Below, piece by piece: positions 26,631-34,968 of a DNA stretch of 64,000 nucleotides. Below the pieces are notes generated by a model. It made no database searches. It saw only the letters and a list, made by a program, of their open reading frames with translations, and was not told the DNA's origin. Origin of the DNA: Streptomyces katrae (GTDB taxonomy: Bacteria; Actinomycetota; Actinomycetes; Streptomycetales; Streptomycetaceae); NCBI RefSeq assembly GCF_000717655.1, contig NZ_JNZY01000002.1, positions 248,001 to 312,000 on the forward strand, in the 5' to 3' direction. Every line of letters begins with the position of its first letter. Position 1 is the first letter of the stretch. The position numbers and the translations under genes were made by a program.

Positions 26631-27454
26631 CGCGCTCGCTCCGGCGCGGCCGCGCACTGCCGCTGCTCCTGCTGCTCGTGCTGGCCGCCTGCACCACCGA
26701 GGGGCAGGAGCCGCACGAGGTGTCGCCCGCCCCGGCGCCGGGGGAGCGCTGGCAGCCGAAGCCCGGGGTCAGCTGGCAGTGGCAGCTGACCGGGAAGCTG
26801 GACACCTCGGTGAAGGCCGCCGTCTACGACGTCGACGGGTTCAACACCACCAAGGAGCAGGTCGCCGAGCTGAACAAGGCCGGCCGGCGGACCATCTGCT
26901 ACCTCTCCACCGGCGCCTGGGAGGACTTCCGCCCCGACGCCGGCGCCTTCCCGAAGGCGGTGCTCGGCGAGGGCAACGGCTGGGAGGGCGAGCGCTGGCT
27001 GGACATCCGGCGGCTGGCCGAGCTGGAGCCGCTGATCGCGAAGCGGTTCGACATGTGCCGGGAGAAGGGCTTCGACGCGGTGGAGCCCGACAACATGGAC
27101 GGCTACCGCAACAAGTCCGGCTTCCCGCTCTCCGCCGACGACCAGCTGAAGTACAACCGGCTGATCGCGAAGCTGGCGCACGACCGGGGCCTCGCGGTCG
27201 GGCTGAAGAACGACCTCGACCAGATCCCGCAGCTGGTGGGGGACTTCGACTTCGCGGTCAACGAGCAGTGCGCCGAGTACGACGAGTGCGAGCGGCTCAC
27301 CCCGTTCATCGCGGCGGGCAAGGCCGTCTTCCACGTCGAGTACGAGAGCCGGATCGGCGAGTGGTGCGAGCGCTCGCAGGAGCTCCAGTTCAGCTCGCTG
27401 CAGAAGAAGTACGAACTGGGCGTCTGGCGGCAGGTCTGCCCGCCGGGGAACTAG
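26627..27454 (+). CDS. GH114-like endo-alpha-1,4-polygalactosaminidase lipoprotein
   Basis: A 275-residue protein with a lipoprotein signal peptide (LLVLAAC, lipobox near residue 24), so probably anchored to the outer face of the membrane. The GH114 barrel shows AVYDVDGF, TICYLSTGAWEDFRPD, VEPDNMDGY and AVNEQC, with the acidic residues expected of this family. Characterised GH114 enzymes cut deacetylated galactosamine polymers. With the deacetylase and GH135 protein it completes the galactosaminogalactan-type set. ATGA overlap with the preceding gene. Its TAG stop shares the four bases CTAG with the stop of the convergent kinase gene. Confidence 0.85.
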   Translation: MTRSLRRGRALPLLLLLVLAACTTEGQEPHEVSPAPAPGERWQPKPGVSWQWQLTGKLDTSVKAAVYDVDGFNTTKEQVAELNKAGRRTICYLSTGAWEDFRPDAGAFPKAVLGEGNGWEGERWLDIRRLAELEPLIAKRFDMCREKGFDAVEPDNMDGYRNKSGFPLSADDQLKYNRLIAKLAHDRGLAVGLKNDLDQIPQLVGDFDFAVNEQCAEYDECERLTPFIAAGKAVFHVEYESRIGEWCERSQELQFSSLQKKYELGVWRQVCPPGN

Positions 27455-28665
27455 GCCACCGGAAGGACCGCGTGCACCCGGTAGCCGCCGCCGAACCGGG
27501 GCCCGGCGAAGCAGGAGCCGCCCAGGGCCGTGGCCCGCTCGCGCATGCCGAGCAGCCCGTGGCCGCCGCCAGCGCCGTCGTCCGCGGGGAGCTCGGCGGT
27601 GCCGCCGTCGTCCAGCACGGTCACCTCCACCGAGGCGCCGACCCGGACCACGCTGACCTCGGCCCGGACCTCCGGGCCCGCGTGCTTGCGCACGTTGGTC
27701 AGGGCCTCCTGGATCACCCGGTACGCGGCCAGGTCCACGGCGGCCGGCAGCGCGTCCCGCTCCCGGCCCAGCTCGACCATCACCTTCACCGGCAGCCCGG
27801 CGTGCCGGAAGGTGTCCACCAGTTCGTCCAGTACGGCCAGCCCCGGCGCCGGTTCGGTCGGTGCCTCCGGATCGCCGGACTGCCGCAGCAGGCCGACCGT
27901 GGCCCGCAGCTCGTTCAGCGCCGAGCGGCTCGCGTCCCGTACGTGCGCCAGGGCCTCCTTGGCCTGGTCGGGACGCTTGTCCATGACGTGCGCGGCCACC
28001 CCCGCCTGCACGTTGACCAGGGCGATGTGATGGGCCACCACGTCGTGCAGGTCGCGCGCGATCCGCAGCCGTTCCTCGGCGACCCGCCGCCGGGCCTCCT
28101 CCTCGCGGGTCCGCTCGGCCCGTTCGGCCCGCTCCCGTATCGCGTCGACGAACGCCCGCCGGCTGCGCACCGCGTCGCCGGCGGCCGCGGCCATCCCGGT
28201 CCAGGCGAAGATGCCGATGTTCTCCTGCGCGTACCAGGGCAGGGGGCCCGCCAGCATGGCCACGCCCGTCAGTCCGGCCATCGTCAGCACGGCGATCCGC
28301 CAGGTGGTGGGCCGGTCGGTGCGGGAGGCCAGCGTGTACAGGGCGATCACCGTGGACATGGCGACCGGGGCCCGGGGCTCGCCGGTGGTCAGCTCCAGCA
28401 GGCAGAGCCCGATGGTCACGGCGAGCACGGTGCGCGTGTGCCGCCGCCGGAACACCAGCGCGGCCGCGCCCAGCACCATCAGCAGCAGGGAGAACGGCTC
28501 GGGGGTCCGGGTCCCGAACGTGGGGCCGTGCGGGCCGTGCGGATCGGCGAACGAGCCGACGACCATGGAGACGAGCGCCCCGAGCGCGAGAACGGCATCG
28601 GTGGCGAGCGGATGGGTCCGCATCCAGTGCCGGGTGGGGGCGAAGGGCCCGAGGTGTGTCGTCAC
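27451..28665 (-). CDS. NarL-type sensor histidine kinase
   Basis: A 404-residue membrane kinase. About five N-terminal helices (residues ~20-150) sense a signal, then comes a HisKA_3 dimerisation helix with the phospho-accepting His in ARDLHDVVAHH, and a HATPase domain (QEALTNVRKHAG, then GGGHGLLGMRERA). No response regulator gene is adjacent; the nearest NarL-type regulator is at 38.7 kb. The GTG start at 28665 has a TACCGT-N6 box and probably a leaderless transcript. It is convergent with the polysaccharide cluster, so a link is only positional. Confidence 0.9.
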   Translation of the reverse strand: MTTHLGPFAPTRHWMRTHPLATDAVLALGALVSMVVGSFADPHGPHGPTFGTRTPEPFSLLLMVLGAAALVFRRRHTRTVLAVTIGLCLLELTTGEPRAPVAMSTVIALYTLASRTDRPTTWRIAVLTMAGLTGVAMLAGPLPWYAQENIGIFAWTGMAAAAGDAVRSRRAFVDAIRERAERAERTREEEARRRVAEERLRIARDLHDVVAHHIALVNVQAGVAAHVMDKRPDQAKEALAHVRDASRSALNELRATVGLLRQSGDPEAPTEPAPGLAVLDELVDTFRHAGLPVKVMVELGRERDALPAAVDLAAYRVIQEALTNVRKHAGPEVRAEVSVVRVGASVEVTVLDDGGTAELPADDGAGGGHGLLGMRERATALGGSCFAGPRFGGGYRVHAVLPVA

Positions 28666-28671
28666 CCCGAT

Positions 28672-28677
28672 ACGGTA
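28672..28677 (-). promoter_or_regulatory. -10 box (leaderless) of the kinase gene
   Basis: Minus-strand TACCGT followed by six bases and the GTG start; no Shine-Dalgarno is seen. Confidence 0.45.
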
Positions 28678-28705
28678 CGGCCTGCCTCCGGCCGGGCGGA
28701 CGGCG

Positions 28706-29440
28706 TCAGAAGCCGGGACGCTGCGGGGGCAGCGGGGCGGCCGGGGGCGGGCGCCGGCCGAGGGGGGTCCGGGAGCGTTCAGGGCCCCATTTCGCACGGA
28801 CCACGCACACCGCCATGACGGCGGCGATGGCCGCGAGGTGCTCCTTGCCCGCCAGGTTGTCCTTGACAAGCACCTCGCCGATCATCACCGCGATCACGGC
28901 GGCCCCGGTCAGGTACGCCCGGTAGCGCCAGCACACGTAGATCGCGAGACCGACCACCGCCGCCGACGGGCCGGTGTCGTTGACGACGCGGTCGGACACC
29001 GGCAGGCCGAAGGGGTGGTCGGGGCCCAGCGAGAGCCCGATCCGCGCGTACGTGGTCCCGGCGAGGGTGGCGACGTAGCCGATCAGCAGCGTGCGCCACC
29101 AGCCGATGCAGATCTCGGAGATCCCGAAGACCAGCAGGATCTGGGCGAGGGCCCCCCACACGGGCAGGTCGAGGGCGGGGACGAACAGGGACAGCGGGGT
29201 GCGCAGCAGGGCCAGCCACAGCGGATCGGCGGCCTTGACCGACCCGAGGTTCTGGACCGGCTGGAACCCCCAGGACGTGTTCTGGACGATCTGGAAGACC
29301 GAGGTCAGGCAGACGGCCCCCAGCGTCATCGGGGCGGCCCGCCACTTGTCGCGGACGAGCGCGTCGCGGACGGTCCAGAACAGGGGCCCCCACTCGCGGC
29401 GGGCGAACCGCCGCAGGGGGGTGGTCGTCCACGCCGTCAA
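28706..29440 (-). CDS. Rhomboid-like membrane protein
   Basis: A 244-residue protein with about six transmembrane helices. It contains a rhomboid-like GPSAAVVGL segment (about residue 150) and a later GKEHLAAIAAV, positions where rhomboids place catalytic Ser and His, but the canonical GxSG is not present, so protease activity is uncertain. The TTG start at 29440 overlaps the stop of the preceding MprF-like gene as TTGA, a tight coupling. The tail is Pro/Arg-rich. Probably acts with the upstream membrane protein; function unknown. Confidence 0.68.
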   Translation of the reverse strand: MTAWTTTPLRRFARREWGPLFWTVRDALVRDKWRAAPMTLGAVCLTSVFQIVQNTSWGFQPVQNLGSVKAADPLWLALLRTPLSLFVPALDLPVWGALAQILLVFGISEICIGWWRTLLIGYVATLAGTTYARIGLSLGPDHPFGLPVSDRVVNDTGPSAAVVGLAIYVCWRYRAYLTGAAVIAVMIGEVLVKDNLAGKEHLAAIAAVMAVCVVRAKWGPERSRTPLGRRPPPAAPLPPQRPGF

Positions 29441-31335
29441 CGATTGGTCTCCAGATGTCTGCGGTTCAGCCACTTCGGCAGCCCGGGAGCCTCCAGGAAG
29501 CCCTCGGCCCGGCCCGCGGCGATGCCGATCCGCAGCAGGTCGGAGCTCTTCTCGAAGAGCATGAACCGCGGTTCCCAGATCGGCCGGTATTTGGCGTTGG
29601 CCCGGTAGAGGGACTCGATCTGCCACCAGCGGGAGAAGAAGCTCAGCAGCGAGCGCCACATGCGCAGCACCGGACCCGCGCCGAGCTTGGACCCCCGCTC
29701 GAAGACAGAACGGAACATCGCGAAGTTGAGCGACACCTGTGTGACGCCGATCTCCTTGGAGCGTTCCAGGAGTTCGATGACCATGAACTCCATCAGACCG
29801 TTCTCGGAATCGCGGTCGCGGCGCATCAGGTCCAGCGACAGACCCTTGGGGCCCCACGGCACGAAGGACAGCACGGCGCGCAGATCGCCGTTGCCGTCGG
29901 TGCACTCCAGCATCACGCACTGGCCGTCGCCGGGATCGCCCAGTCGGCCCAGTGCCATGGAGAAGCCGCGCTCGGTCGCACCGTCGCGCCAGTCGTCGGC
30001 GCGGGTGAGGAGCACGTCCATCTCCTCGGCCGGGATGTCGGCGTGCCGGCGGATCCGGACGGTGTACCCGGCGCGCTTGACGCGGTTGTAGGCCTGCCGG
30101 ACGGTCCGCATGGCGCGGCCCTCCAGGGTGAACTCGTCGGTCTCGACGATGGCCTCGTCGCCCAGCTCCAGCGCGTCCAGACCGTGCCGCGCGTAGATCT
30201 GCCCGGCCTCCTCGCTCGCGCCCATCACGGCCGGCACCCAGCCGTGCTCGCGGGCCTCGGCCAGCCAGGGCTCGATGGCGCCGGGCCAGGCCTCGGGGTC
30301 GCCGATCGGGTCGCCGGAGGCCAGCGAGACCCCGCCGACGACGCGGTACGTGACGGCGGCCTTGCCGGTGGGGGACCAGATGACGGACTTCTCGCGGCGC
30401 AGCGCGAAGTAGCCGAGCGAGTCGCGGTCGCCCTGCCGGGCGAGCAGCGCGCGCAGCTTCTCCTCGTCCTCCTCGGTCAGCGGGTCGACGGCGCGGCGCG
30501 AACGGAAGGCGGCGAGCAGCACGGCGATCAGCAGCAGCGTCGACATGACGTTGATGACGATGTCCACCCAGCCGGGAGTGGTGATCGCCGCGTAGTCGCG
30601 GGCGTTGGGCTCCAGGGTGATGAGCCGCATCACGCCGTACCGCCAGCGGGCCAGGAACGTGGCGTCGGCGGCGTCCGGGTCGGTGTTGGCGGCGCCGACG
30701 ATCAGCGCGGCCAGCAACGAGGTGGCCAGCAGGCCGACGGCGCCGACGATGGTGGCCAGCTTGGGGTTGGAGCGGTCGCCCTTGGCGTAGAACTCCCGGC
30801 GGCCGAGCAGCAGGGCGCCGACGAAGGCCGCCGTCAGGGCCAGGGAGACCCAGTTCTGGGTGTGGTCCCGGAACTCCGGGTAGCAGAGGTCGAAGTCGCC
30901 GCTGGTGCACGGGGCGAAGGCCGCGGTGGCGAAGGCCAGCAGCAGCATGCCGCTGAGCACCAGGTTCAGGATCCACGCGGCCCGCTTGCGGCGGCCCATG
31001 GTGACCGCGAGCAGCAGCGAGAACAGGCCGGACGCGAAGCCCGCCGTGAGCAGGTAAGGGGTGTAGAAATCGGCGGTGTTGTGGCGGCGCAGGTCCTGCC
31101 CGAGCGAAAGCCACACCGCGCTGAGGAAGTTGACGAAGGTGACGGCGCGCAGGTACCAGACCGCGAACGCGGCGCTGCGCCGCGACCGGGCGGATCCCCG
31201 GCCGGTCTCCCGGCCGCCCCCTTCGTCCTTCTTCTCGTCTTTCCTGCTGTTCGTGTCTTTGCCGGATCCTTGTGCTGCCTTGGCAGCCTGTGCGGTCCGG
31301 TCGATGTCTGCGCTGGTCAAGCGGGCCTCTCCCAT
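29437..31335 (-). CDS. MprF-like protein, phosphatidylglycerol lysyltransferase (DUF2156) domain
   Basis: A 632-residue protein. An acidic/Lys-rich leader (1-55) is followed by about six membrane helices (about 55-290) and a C-terminal DUF2156 domain (about 310-632) of the kind that transfers amino acids from aminoacyl-tRNA to membrane phospholipid. Recognisable parts are YFALRREKSVIWSPTGKAAV, VSLASGDPIG and LDLMRRD near the end. Such modification lowers negative surface charge and gives resistance to cationic peptides. Which amino acid is used cannot be read. It overlaps the rhomboid-like gene. Confidence 0.87.
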   Translation of the reverse strand: MGEARLTSADIDRTAQAAKAAQGSGKDTNSRKDEKKDEGGGRETGRGSARSRRSAAFAVWYLRAVTFVNFLSAVWLSLGQDLRRHNTADFYTPYLLTAGFASGLFSLLLAVTMGRRKRAAWILNLVLSGMLLLAFATAAFAPCTSGDFDLCYPEFRDHTQNWVSLALTAAFVGALLLGRREFYAKGDRSNPKLATIVGAVGLLATSLLAALIVGAANTDPDAADATFLARWRYGVMRLITLEPNARDYAAITTPGWVDIVINVMSTLLLIAVLLAAFRSRRAVDPLTEEDEEKLRALLARQGDRDSLGYFALRREKSVIWSPTGKAAVTYRVVGGVSLASGDPIGDPEAWPGAIEPWLAEAREHGWVPAVMGASEEAGQIYARHGLDALELGDEAIVETDEFTLEGRAMRTVRQAYNRVKRAGYTVRIRRHADIPAEEMDVLLTRADDWRDGATERGFSMALGRLGDPGDGQCVMLECTDGNGDLRAVLSFVPWGPKGLSLDLMRRDRDSENGLMEFMVIELLERSKEIGVTQVSLNFAMFRSVFERGSKLGAGPVLRMWRSLLSFFSRWWQIESLYRANAKYRPIWEPRFMLFEKSSDLLRIGIAAGRAEGFLEAPGLPKWLNRRHLETNR

Positions 31336-31373
31336 GAAACGCGATCATATGGGGCGCGCCGCCGACCGGACGC

Positions 31374-32456
31374 TCAGTCCTTCGGCTCCTCCGGCTCCGC
31401 AGGCTCCTGCGCCACCTGCTCCGGGAGTTCCGCCGCGAGCGCGGCGGCCGCCTGGACCAGGGGGAGAGCCAGCAATGCCCCGGTTCCCTCTCCCACAGTG
31501 ACGCCGTGGTCGAGCACCGGGTTGAGCGCCATCCGGTCCAGGGCCTTCGTCTGGCCCGGCTCGCCGCTGGCCTGCCCGGCCAGCCACCAGTCGGGGGCCC
31601 GGAACGCGGCGCGCTGGGCCACCAGTCCGCAGGCCGCCGAGACGATGCCGTCGAGGATGACCGGCGTACGGCGGACCGCGCACTGCAGCAGGAACCCGGT
31701 GATCGCGGCCACGTCGGCGCCGCCGACCGCCGCGAGCAGGGCCACCTGGTCGCCGAGGACCGGGCGGGCCCGGCGCAGCGCGTCGCGGATCGCCGCGCAC
31801 TTGCGCATCCACGTCAGGTCGTCGATGGGCAGTCCCCCGCGGCCGGTGACCACAGAAGCGTCGGTTCCGCACAGGGCGGCGACGAGCGTCGCCGCGACCG
31901 TCGTCCCGCCGACGCTCACGTCCCCGAGGACCACGAGGTCGGTGCCCGAGTCGGCCTCCTCGTCGGCGATCCGCATCCCGAGCCGCAGGGCCGCGTCGGC
32001 CTCCTCGAGGGTGAGCGCGTCCTCGATGTCGATCCGCCCGCTGCCGCGGCGTACGCGGTGGCGGACCACGTCCTCGGGCAGCAGGCCGGGCTCGCAGTCC
32101 AGGCCGGCGTCCACGATCCGTACGGTGGCGCCGAGGCGCCCGGCGAGGATCGAGACGGGGCTCTTCCCGTCGAGCACGGAGCGCACCAGCTCGTGCGCAC
32201 TGCCGGCGGCGCGGGCGGACACCCCCTCGGCGGCGATCCCGTGGTCGGCGGCGAACAGCACGACGCGGGGCCGTTCGATCGGGCGGACGGGCACCCGCCC
32301 CTGCGCGGCGGCGAGCCACTCGGCGAGCTCGTCGAGCCGCCCCAGCGCCCCGGCCGGCACGGCCAGCCGCTCACGGCGTTCCTCGGCGTCACGCCGGACG
32401 CCCCCGTCGGGGCGCTCGATCAGATCGGAGAAGTCGTCGAGATTCAGCGTGGTCAT
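31374..32456 (-). CDS. cobT: Nicotinate-nucleotide:dimethylbenzimidazole phosphoribosyltransferase
   Basis: Makes alpha-ribazole phosphate for the lower ligand of cobalamin. The protein has 360 residues. VVLFAADHGIAAEGVSA, VLGDVSVGGTTVAATL and the C-terminal catalytic VGEGTGALLALP are CobT hallmarks. It lies 70 bp downstream of the cobU fusion gene on the same strand; cobS is at 37.9 kb on the other strand, so all nucleotide-loop steps are encoded in this window. Secure. Confidence 0.96.
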   Translation of the reverse strand: MTTLNLDDFSDLIERPDGGVRRDAEERRERLAVPAGALGRLDELAEWLAAAQGRVPVRPIERPRVVLFAADHGIAAEGVSARAAGSAHELVRSVLDGKSPVSILAGRLGATVRIVDAGLDCEPGLLPEDVVRHRVRRGSGRIDIEDALTLEEADAALRLGMRIADEEADSGTDLVVLGDVSVGGTTVAATLVAALCGTDASVVTGRGGLPIDDLTWMRKCAAIRDALRRARPVLGDQVALLAAVGGADVAAITGFLLQCAVRRTPVILDGIVSAACGLVAQRAAFRAPDWWLAGQASGEPGQTKALDRMALNPVLDHGVTVGEGTGALLALPLVQAAAALAAELPEQVAQEPAEPEEPKD

Positions 32457-32526
32457 CTGCCAGAGCGTACAGCGGGTAAGGCCCTCCCCAAGCCCCGTCC
32501 GGCTGCTCGCCGGGCGGGGCGCGGAG

Positions 32527-33756
32527 TCAGTCCTTCAGGACCACCGCCTGCCCGGCGACCACCATCAGGACGTGCTCGCACTCGGCGGCCACCAGGCTGT
32601 TCAGGCGCCCCAGTTCGTCGCGGAAACGCCGGCCGGAAGCGGTTGCCGGAACGACGCCCGAGCCCACCTCGTTGCTGACGGCCACCACCGTGCGGCGGGT
32701 GGCCCGCACGGCCGCCACCAGCTCCGCCACCCGCTCCCGGAGCTCCTTCTGGCCCTGCCCCGCCCACACGGCGTCGTCCCAGGCCCCCGCCCGGTCCATC
32801 GCGTCGGTCAGCCACAGCGCCAGACAGTCGATCAGCAACGGCGGCCCTCCCTCCACCAGCAGCGGCGCCAGCTCGCACGTCTCCACCGTGCGCCAGCTCC
32901 CAGGCCGCCGCTCCCGGTGCAGGCCGATCCGCGCCGCCCATTCCGCATCGCCGTCCCGGGATCCGCCGGTGGCCACGTAGACCACCTCCGGGAAGCTCGC
33001 CAGCCGGCGTTCCGCCTCGAAGGACTTCCCCGAGCGGGCCCCGCCGAGCACCAGCGTCCGGCGCGGCAGGTCCGGCACCGCGTGGTACTCGCCCACCGTC
33101 ACCGTCGTCCCGTCCGGCACCGCCCGCGCGCCGGCCGCAGCGCACCGGCGCTCCAGTTCCCGGCCCGGCGGGGTGTCGTGGTCCAGGTGCACGGCGATCA
33201 CGTCGGTGGTCGGCCCGGCGGCGCCGCTCGCCCGCAGCCGCACCAGCGACTCCGGCCGGCCCAGCACGTCCGCGAGGACCATGTCGTACGGGCGCTGCCC
33301 GGCGGCGCCTCCCCCAGACTCCGTCCGGGGGGACCCCCAGCCGGCCGGCGCCCCGCCGGGCGGGAGGTACAGCAGCCGGCTCCCGTCCGGCCCCGTCACC
33401 TCGTACCCGGTGCCCGGCGCGTCCATCGGCACCGCCCGCACCCGGTGCCCGCTGATCACCGCGAGCTCCCGCCCGTCCGGCACCCGCCCGGCGGCCGGCA
33501 GCCCCGGCGGCAGCTCGACCGGCGGCCCGTCGTGCGGATGGGTGAGCAGGACCTGCCGTACGCCGGCCAGCGAATGCCCCGCGCGGGCGCCGGCGAAGAC
33601 CGCCCCGGGGGTCAGGTCGAGCAGCAGCGCCCCGTCGACGAGGAGGGACGTCGCGGCGCGCGACCGGGGGCCGACGGAGACCGCGCAGGCCGCGCAGGGA
33701 CAGCCGGGGCGGGGCAGTCCTTCGGGTGTGCCGGTGCCGAGCAGAGTGAGTTCCAC
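32527..33756 (-). CDS. cobU: Metallo-hydrolase-like domain fused to adenosylcobinamide kinase/guanylyltransferase CobU
   Basis: A 409-residue fusion. Residues ~1-215 are a metallo-beta-lactamase-like domain (TLLGTGTPEGLPRPGCPCAAC at the start), but its metal motif is reduced to LTHPHDG where an HxHxDH is expected. Residues ~228-409 are CobU: P-loop GGARSGKS, GSRDGDAEWAARIGLHR with the guanylylated His region, and VSNEVGSGVVP. CobU phosphorylates adenosylcobinamide and attaches GMP. GTG 33756 was chosen because the N-terminal fold starts there. The upstream domain may be structural. Confidence 0.92.
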   Translation of the reverse strand: MELTLLGTGTPEGLPRPGCPCAACAVSVGPRSRAATSLLVDGALLLDLTPGAVFAGARAGHSLAGVRQVLLTHPHDGPPVELPPGLPAAGRVPDGRELAVISGHRVRAVPMDAPGTGYEVTGPDGSRLLYLPPGGAPAGWGSPRTESGGGAAGQRPYDMVLADVLGRPESLVRLRASGAAGPTTDVIAVHLDHDTPPGRELERRCAAAGARAVPDGTTVTVGEYHAVPDLPRRTLVLGGARSGKSFEAERRLASFPEVVYVATGGSRDGDAEWAARIGLHRERRPGSWRTVETCELAPLLVEGGPPLLIDCLALWLTDAMDRAGAWDDAVWAGQGQKELRERVAELVAAVRATRRTVVAVSNEVGSGVVPATASGRRFRDELGRLNSLVAAECEHVLMVVAGQAVVLKD

Positions 33757-33798
33757 GAGAAGATCCTCCCGCGTCGCCGGGACTGGTGCGCGCCCGGC

Positions 33799-33804
33799 TA
33801 CTCT
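33799..33804 (+). promoter_or_regulatory. Candidate -10 box
   Basis: TACTCT about 57 bp before the small gene at 33861; divergent from cobU. Confidence 0.35.
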
Positions 33805-33860
33805 GCGGGCAGACTCAAGAAGAGACGCGTGCGAGCAGCGGACGAGCAACGGAGGCGGAC

Positions 33861-34073
33861 ATGGCGTGGACGTGGCGGTTCGAGAAGGCCGACGGCACCG
33901 AGACGAGCCCGTCGGTGGAGCCGGAGGAGTTCACCACGCAAGGGGACGCGGAGTCCTGGATCGGTGAGTACTGGAAGCAGCTGCTGGAGGGCGGCACCGA
34001 GCAGGTGAAGCTGTCCGACGACAACGGCACCGAGCTGTACGCGATGAGCCTGCGCGCGGCGCTGGACGCCTGA
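33861..34073 (+). CDS. Small conserved acidic protein, function unknown
   Basis: A 70-residue protein (MAWTWRFEKADG...) with a compact fold suggested by alternating hydrophobic residues and many Trp/Tyr. ATG 33861 follows GGAGGCGG. It is common in Streptomyces as far as I recall, but no function is known to me. It stands alone between cobU and a terminator. Confidence 0.8.
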   Translation: MAWTWRFEKADGTETSPSVEPEEFTTQGDAESWIGEYWKQLLEGGTEQVKLSDDNGTELYAMSLRAALDA

Positions 34074-34092
34074 GCGGCCGCTGCCGGTGCAG

Positions 34093-34124
34093 GAAGCCCG
34101 GGCCCCGTACGGGGCCCGGGCTTC
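34093..34124. terminator. Bidirectional hairpin terminator
   Basis: Perfect 14-bp stem (GAAGCCCGGGCCCC and complement) with GTAC centre, itself palindromic; between convergent genes. Confidence 0.85.
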
Positions 34125-34155
34125 TCCGGTGCTGCGGGTGGTGTGCCGGGGCGGG

Positions 34156-34968
34156 TCAGCCCCGTACGCCGCACAGGTGCAGCAGCGCCGCGACACCGCG
34201 GTAGGGGTCGGTCCGCCCGGCGCGGTCCTCGGCGGCCAGCAGCCGCTCCAGCTCCTCGTCCGGGGGAAGTTCCTCGCCGGCCTCGGTCCCGTCGGTGAAG
34301 ACGCGTACGCCGTACCAGGCCTGCAGAGGTGCGCCGATCCCGGACAGGGTGGCGGTGAGCCCGGCCAGCCGGTCGGCCCGTACGTCCAGGCCCAGCCGGT
34401 TCGTGTAGTCGATGGTGTCGAAGGCGGCCAGAGCGGCCTGCCAGTCGGCGTCCAGCCCGGGCCGCATCGCGAGGGCGTCGCCGTTGCGCACCAGCAGGGA
34501 CAGCAGTCCGCCGGGCGCCAGCATCCGGGCCAGCCCGGCGAGCATCGCGTCCGGCTCGGGCACGTACATCAGCACGCCGTGGCACAGCACCACGTCGAAG
34601 CTGCCCGGCAGGAAGTGCGCGCCGGTCTCGCGGCCGTCGCCCTCCATGAGCCGGACCCGGTCCCGGATCCCGGCGGGCTCGGCCGCCAGCGCCTCCTGGG
34701 CGACGGCGAGCATGGCGGGGTCCTGCTCCAGTCCGGTGACCTTGTGCCCGGCGCGGGCGAGACGCAGCGCCTGGGTGCCCTGGCCCATGCCGACGTCCAG
34801 GACGCGCAGCCGCTGCCCGACCGGGAAGCGGTGCGCGATCTGTTCGTCGACCTGCCGGCCCACGAGCTCCTGGCGGACAGCGTTGCGCAGTCCGCCCAAG
34901 CCCTCGAGCCAGAGCCTGGCTCCCCCCGCGAAGCCGTCTCCCGACGCTCCGGGCTTCCCTCCGCTCAG
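34156..34968 (-). CDS. Class I SAM-dependent methyltransferase
   Basis: About 270 residues. Motif I is VLDVGMGQGTQAL (about 60-72), followed by VTGLEQDP (motif II), LMEGDGRE and FDVVLCHGVLMYV. These place it in the UbiE/CmoA-like class I methyltransferases; the substrate is unknown. The start is unclear: no ATG or GTG fits, and the best candidate is CTG 34968 whose last two bases and next base form the TGA stop of the upstream DUF3043 gene (CTGA), with GGGGA upstream. A later TTG is possible. It is coupled to DUF3043. Confidence 0.82.
   Translation of the reverse strand: MSGGKPGASGDGFAGGARLWLEGLGGLRNAVRQELVGRQVDEQIAHRFPVGQRLRVLDVGMGQGTQALRLARAGHKVTGLEQDPAMLAVAQEALAAEPAGIRDRVRLMEGDGRETGAHFLPGSFDVVLCHGVLMYVPEPDAMLAGLARMLAPGGLLSLLVRNGDALAMRPGLDADWQAALAAFDTIDYTNRLGLDVRADRLAGLTATLSGIGAPLQAWYGVRVFTDGTEAGEELPPDEELERLLAAEDRAGRTDPYRGVAALLHLCGVRG

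Noticed and set aside
29455..34008. Very long open frame on the plus strand (over 1500 codons) opposite the MprF-like, cobT and cobU genes
   Set aside because: It is the antisense shadow of three well-supported genes in high-GC sequence; its translation is low-complexity Arg/Gly/Ala/Val and has no domain.
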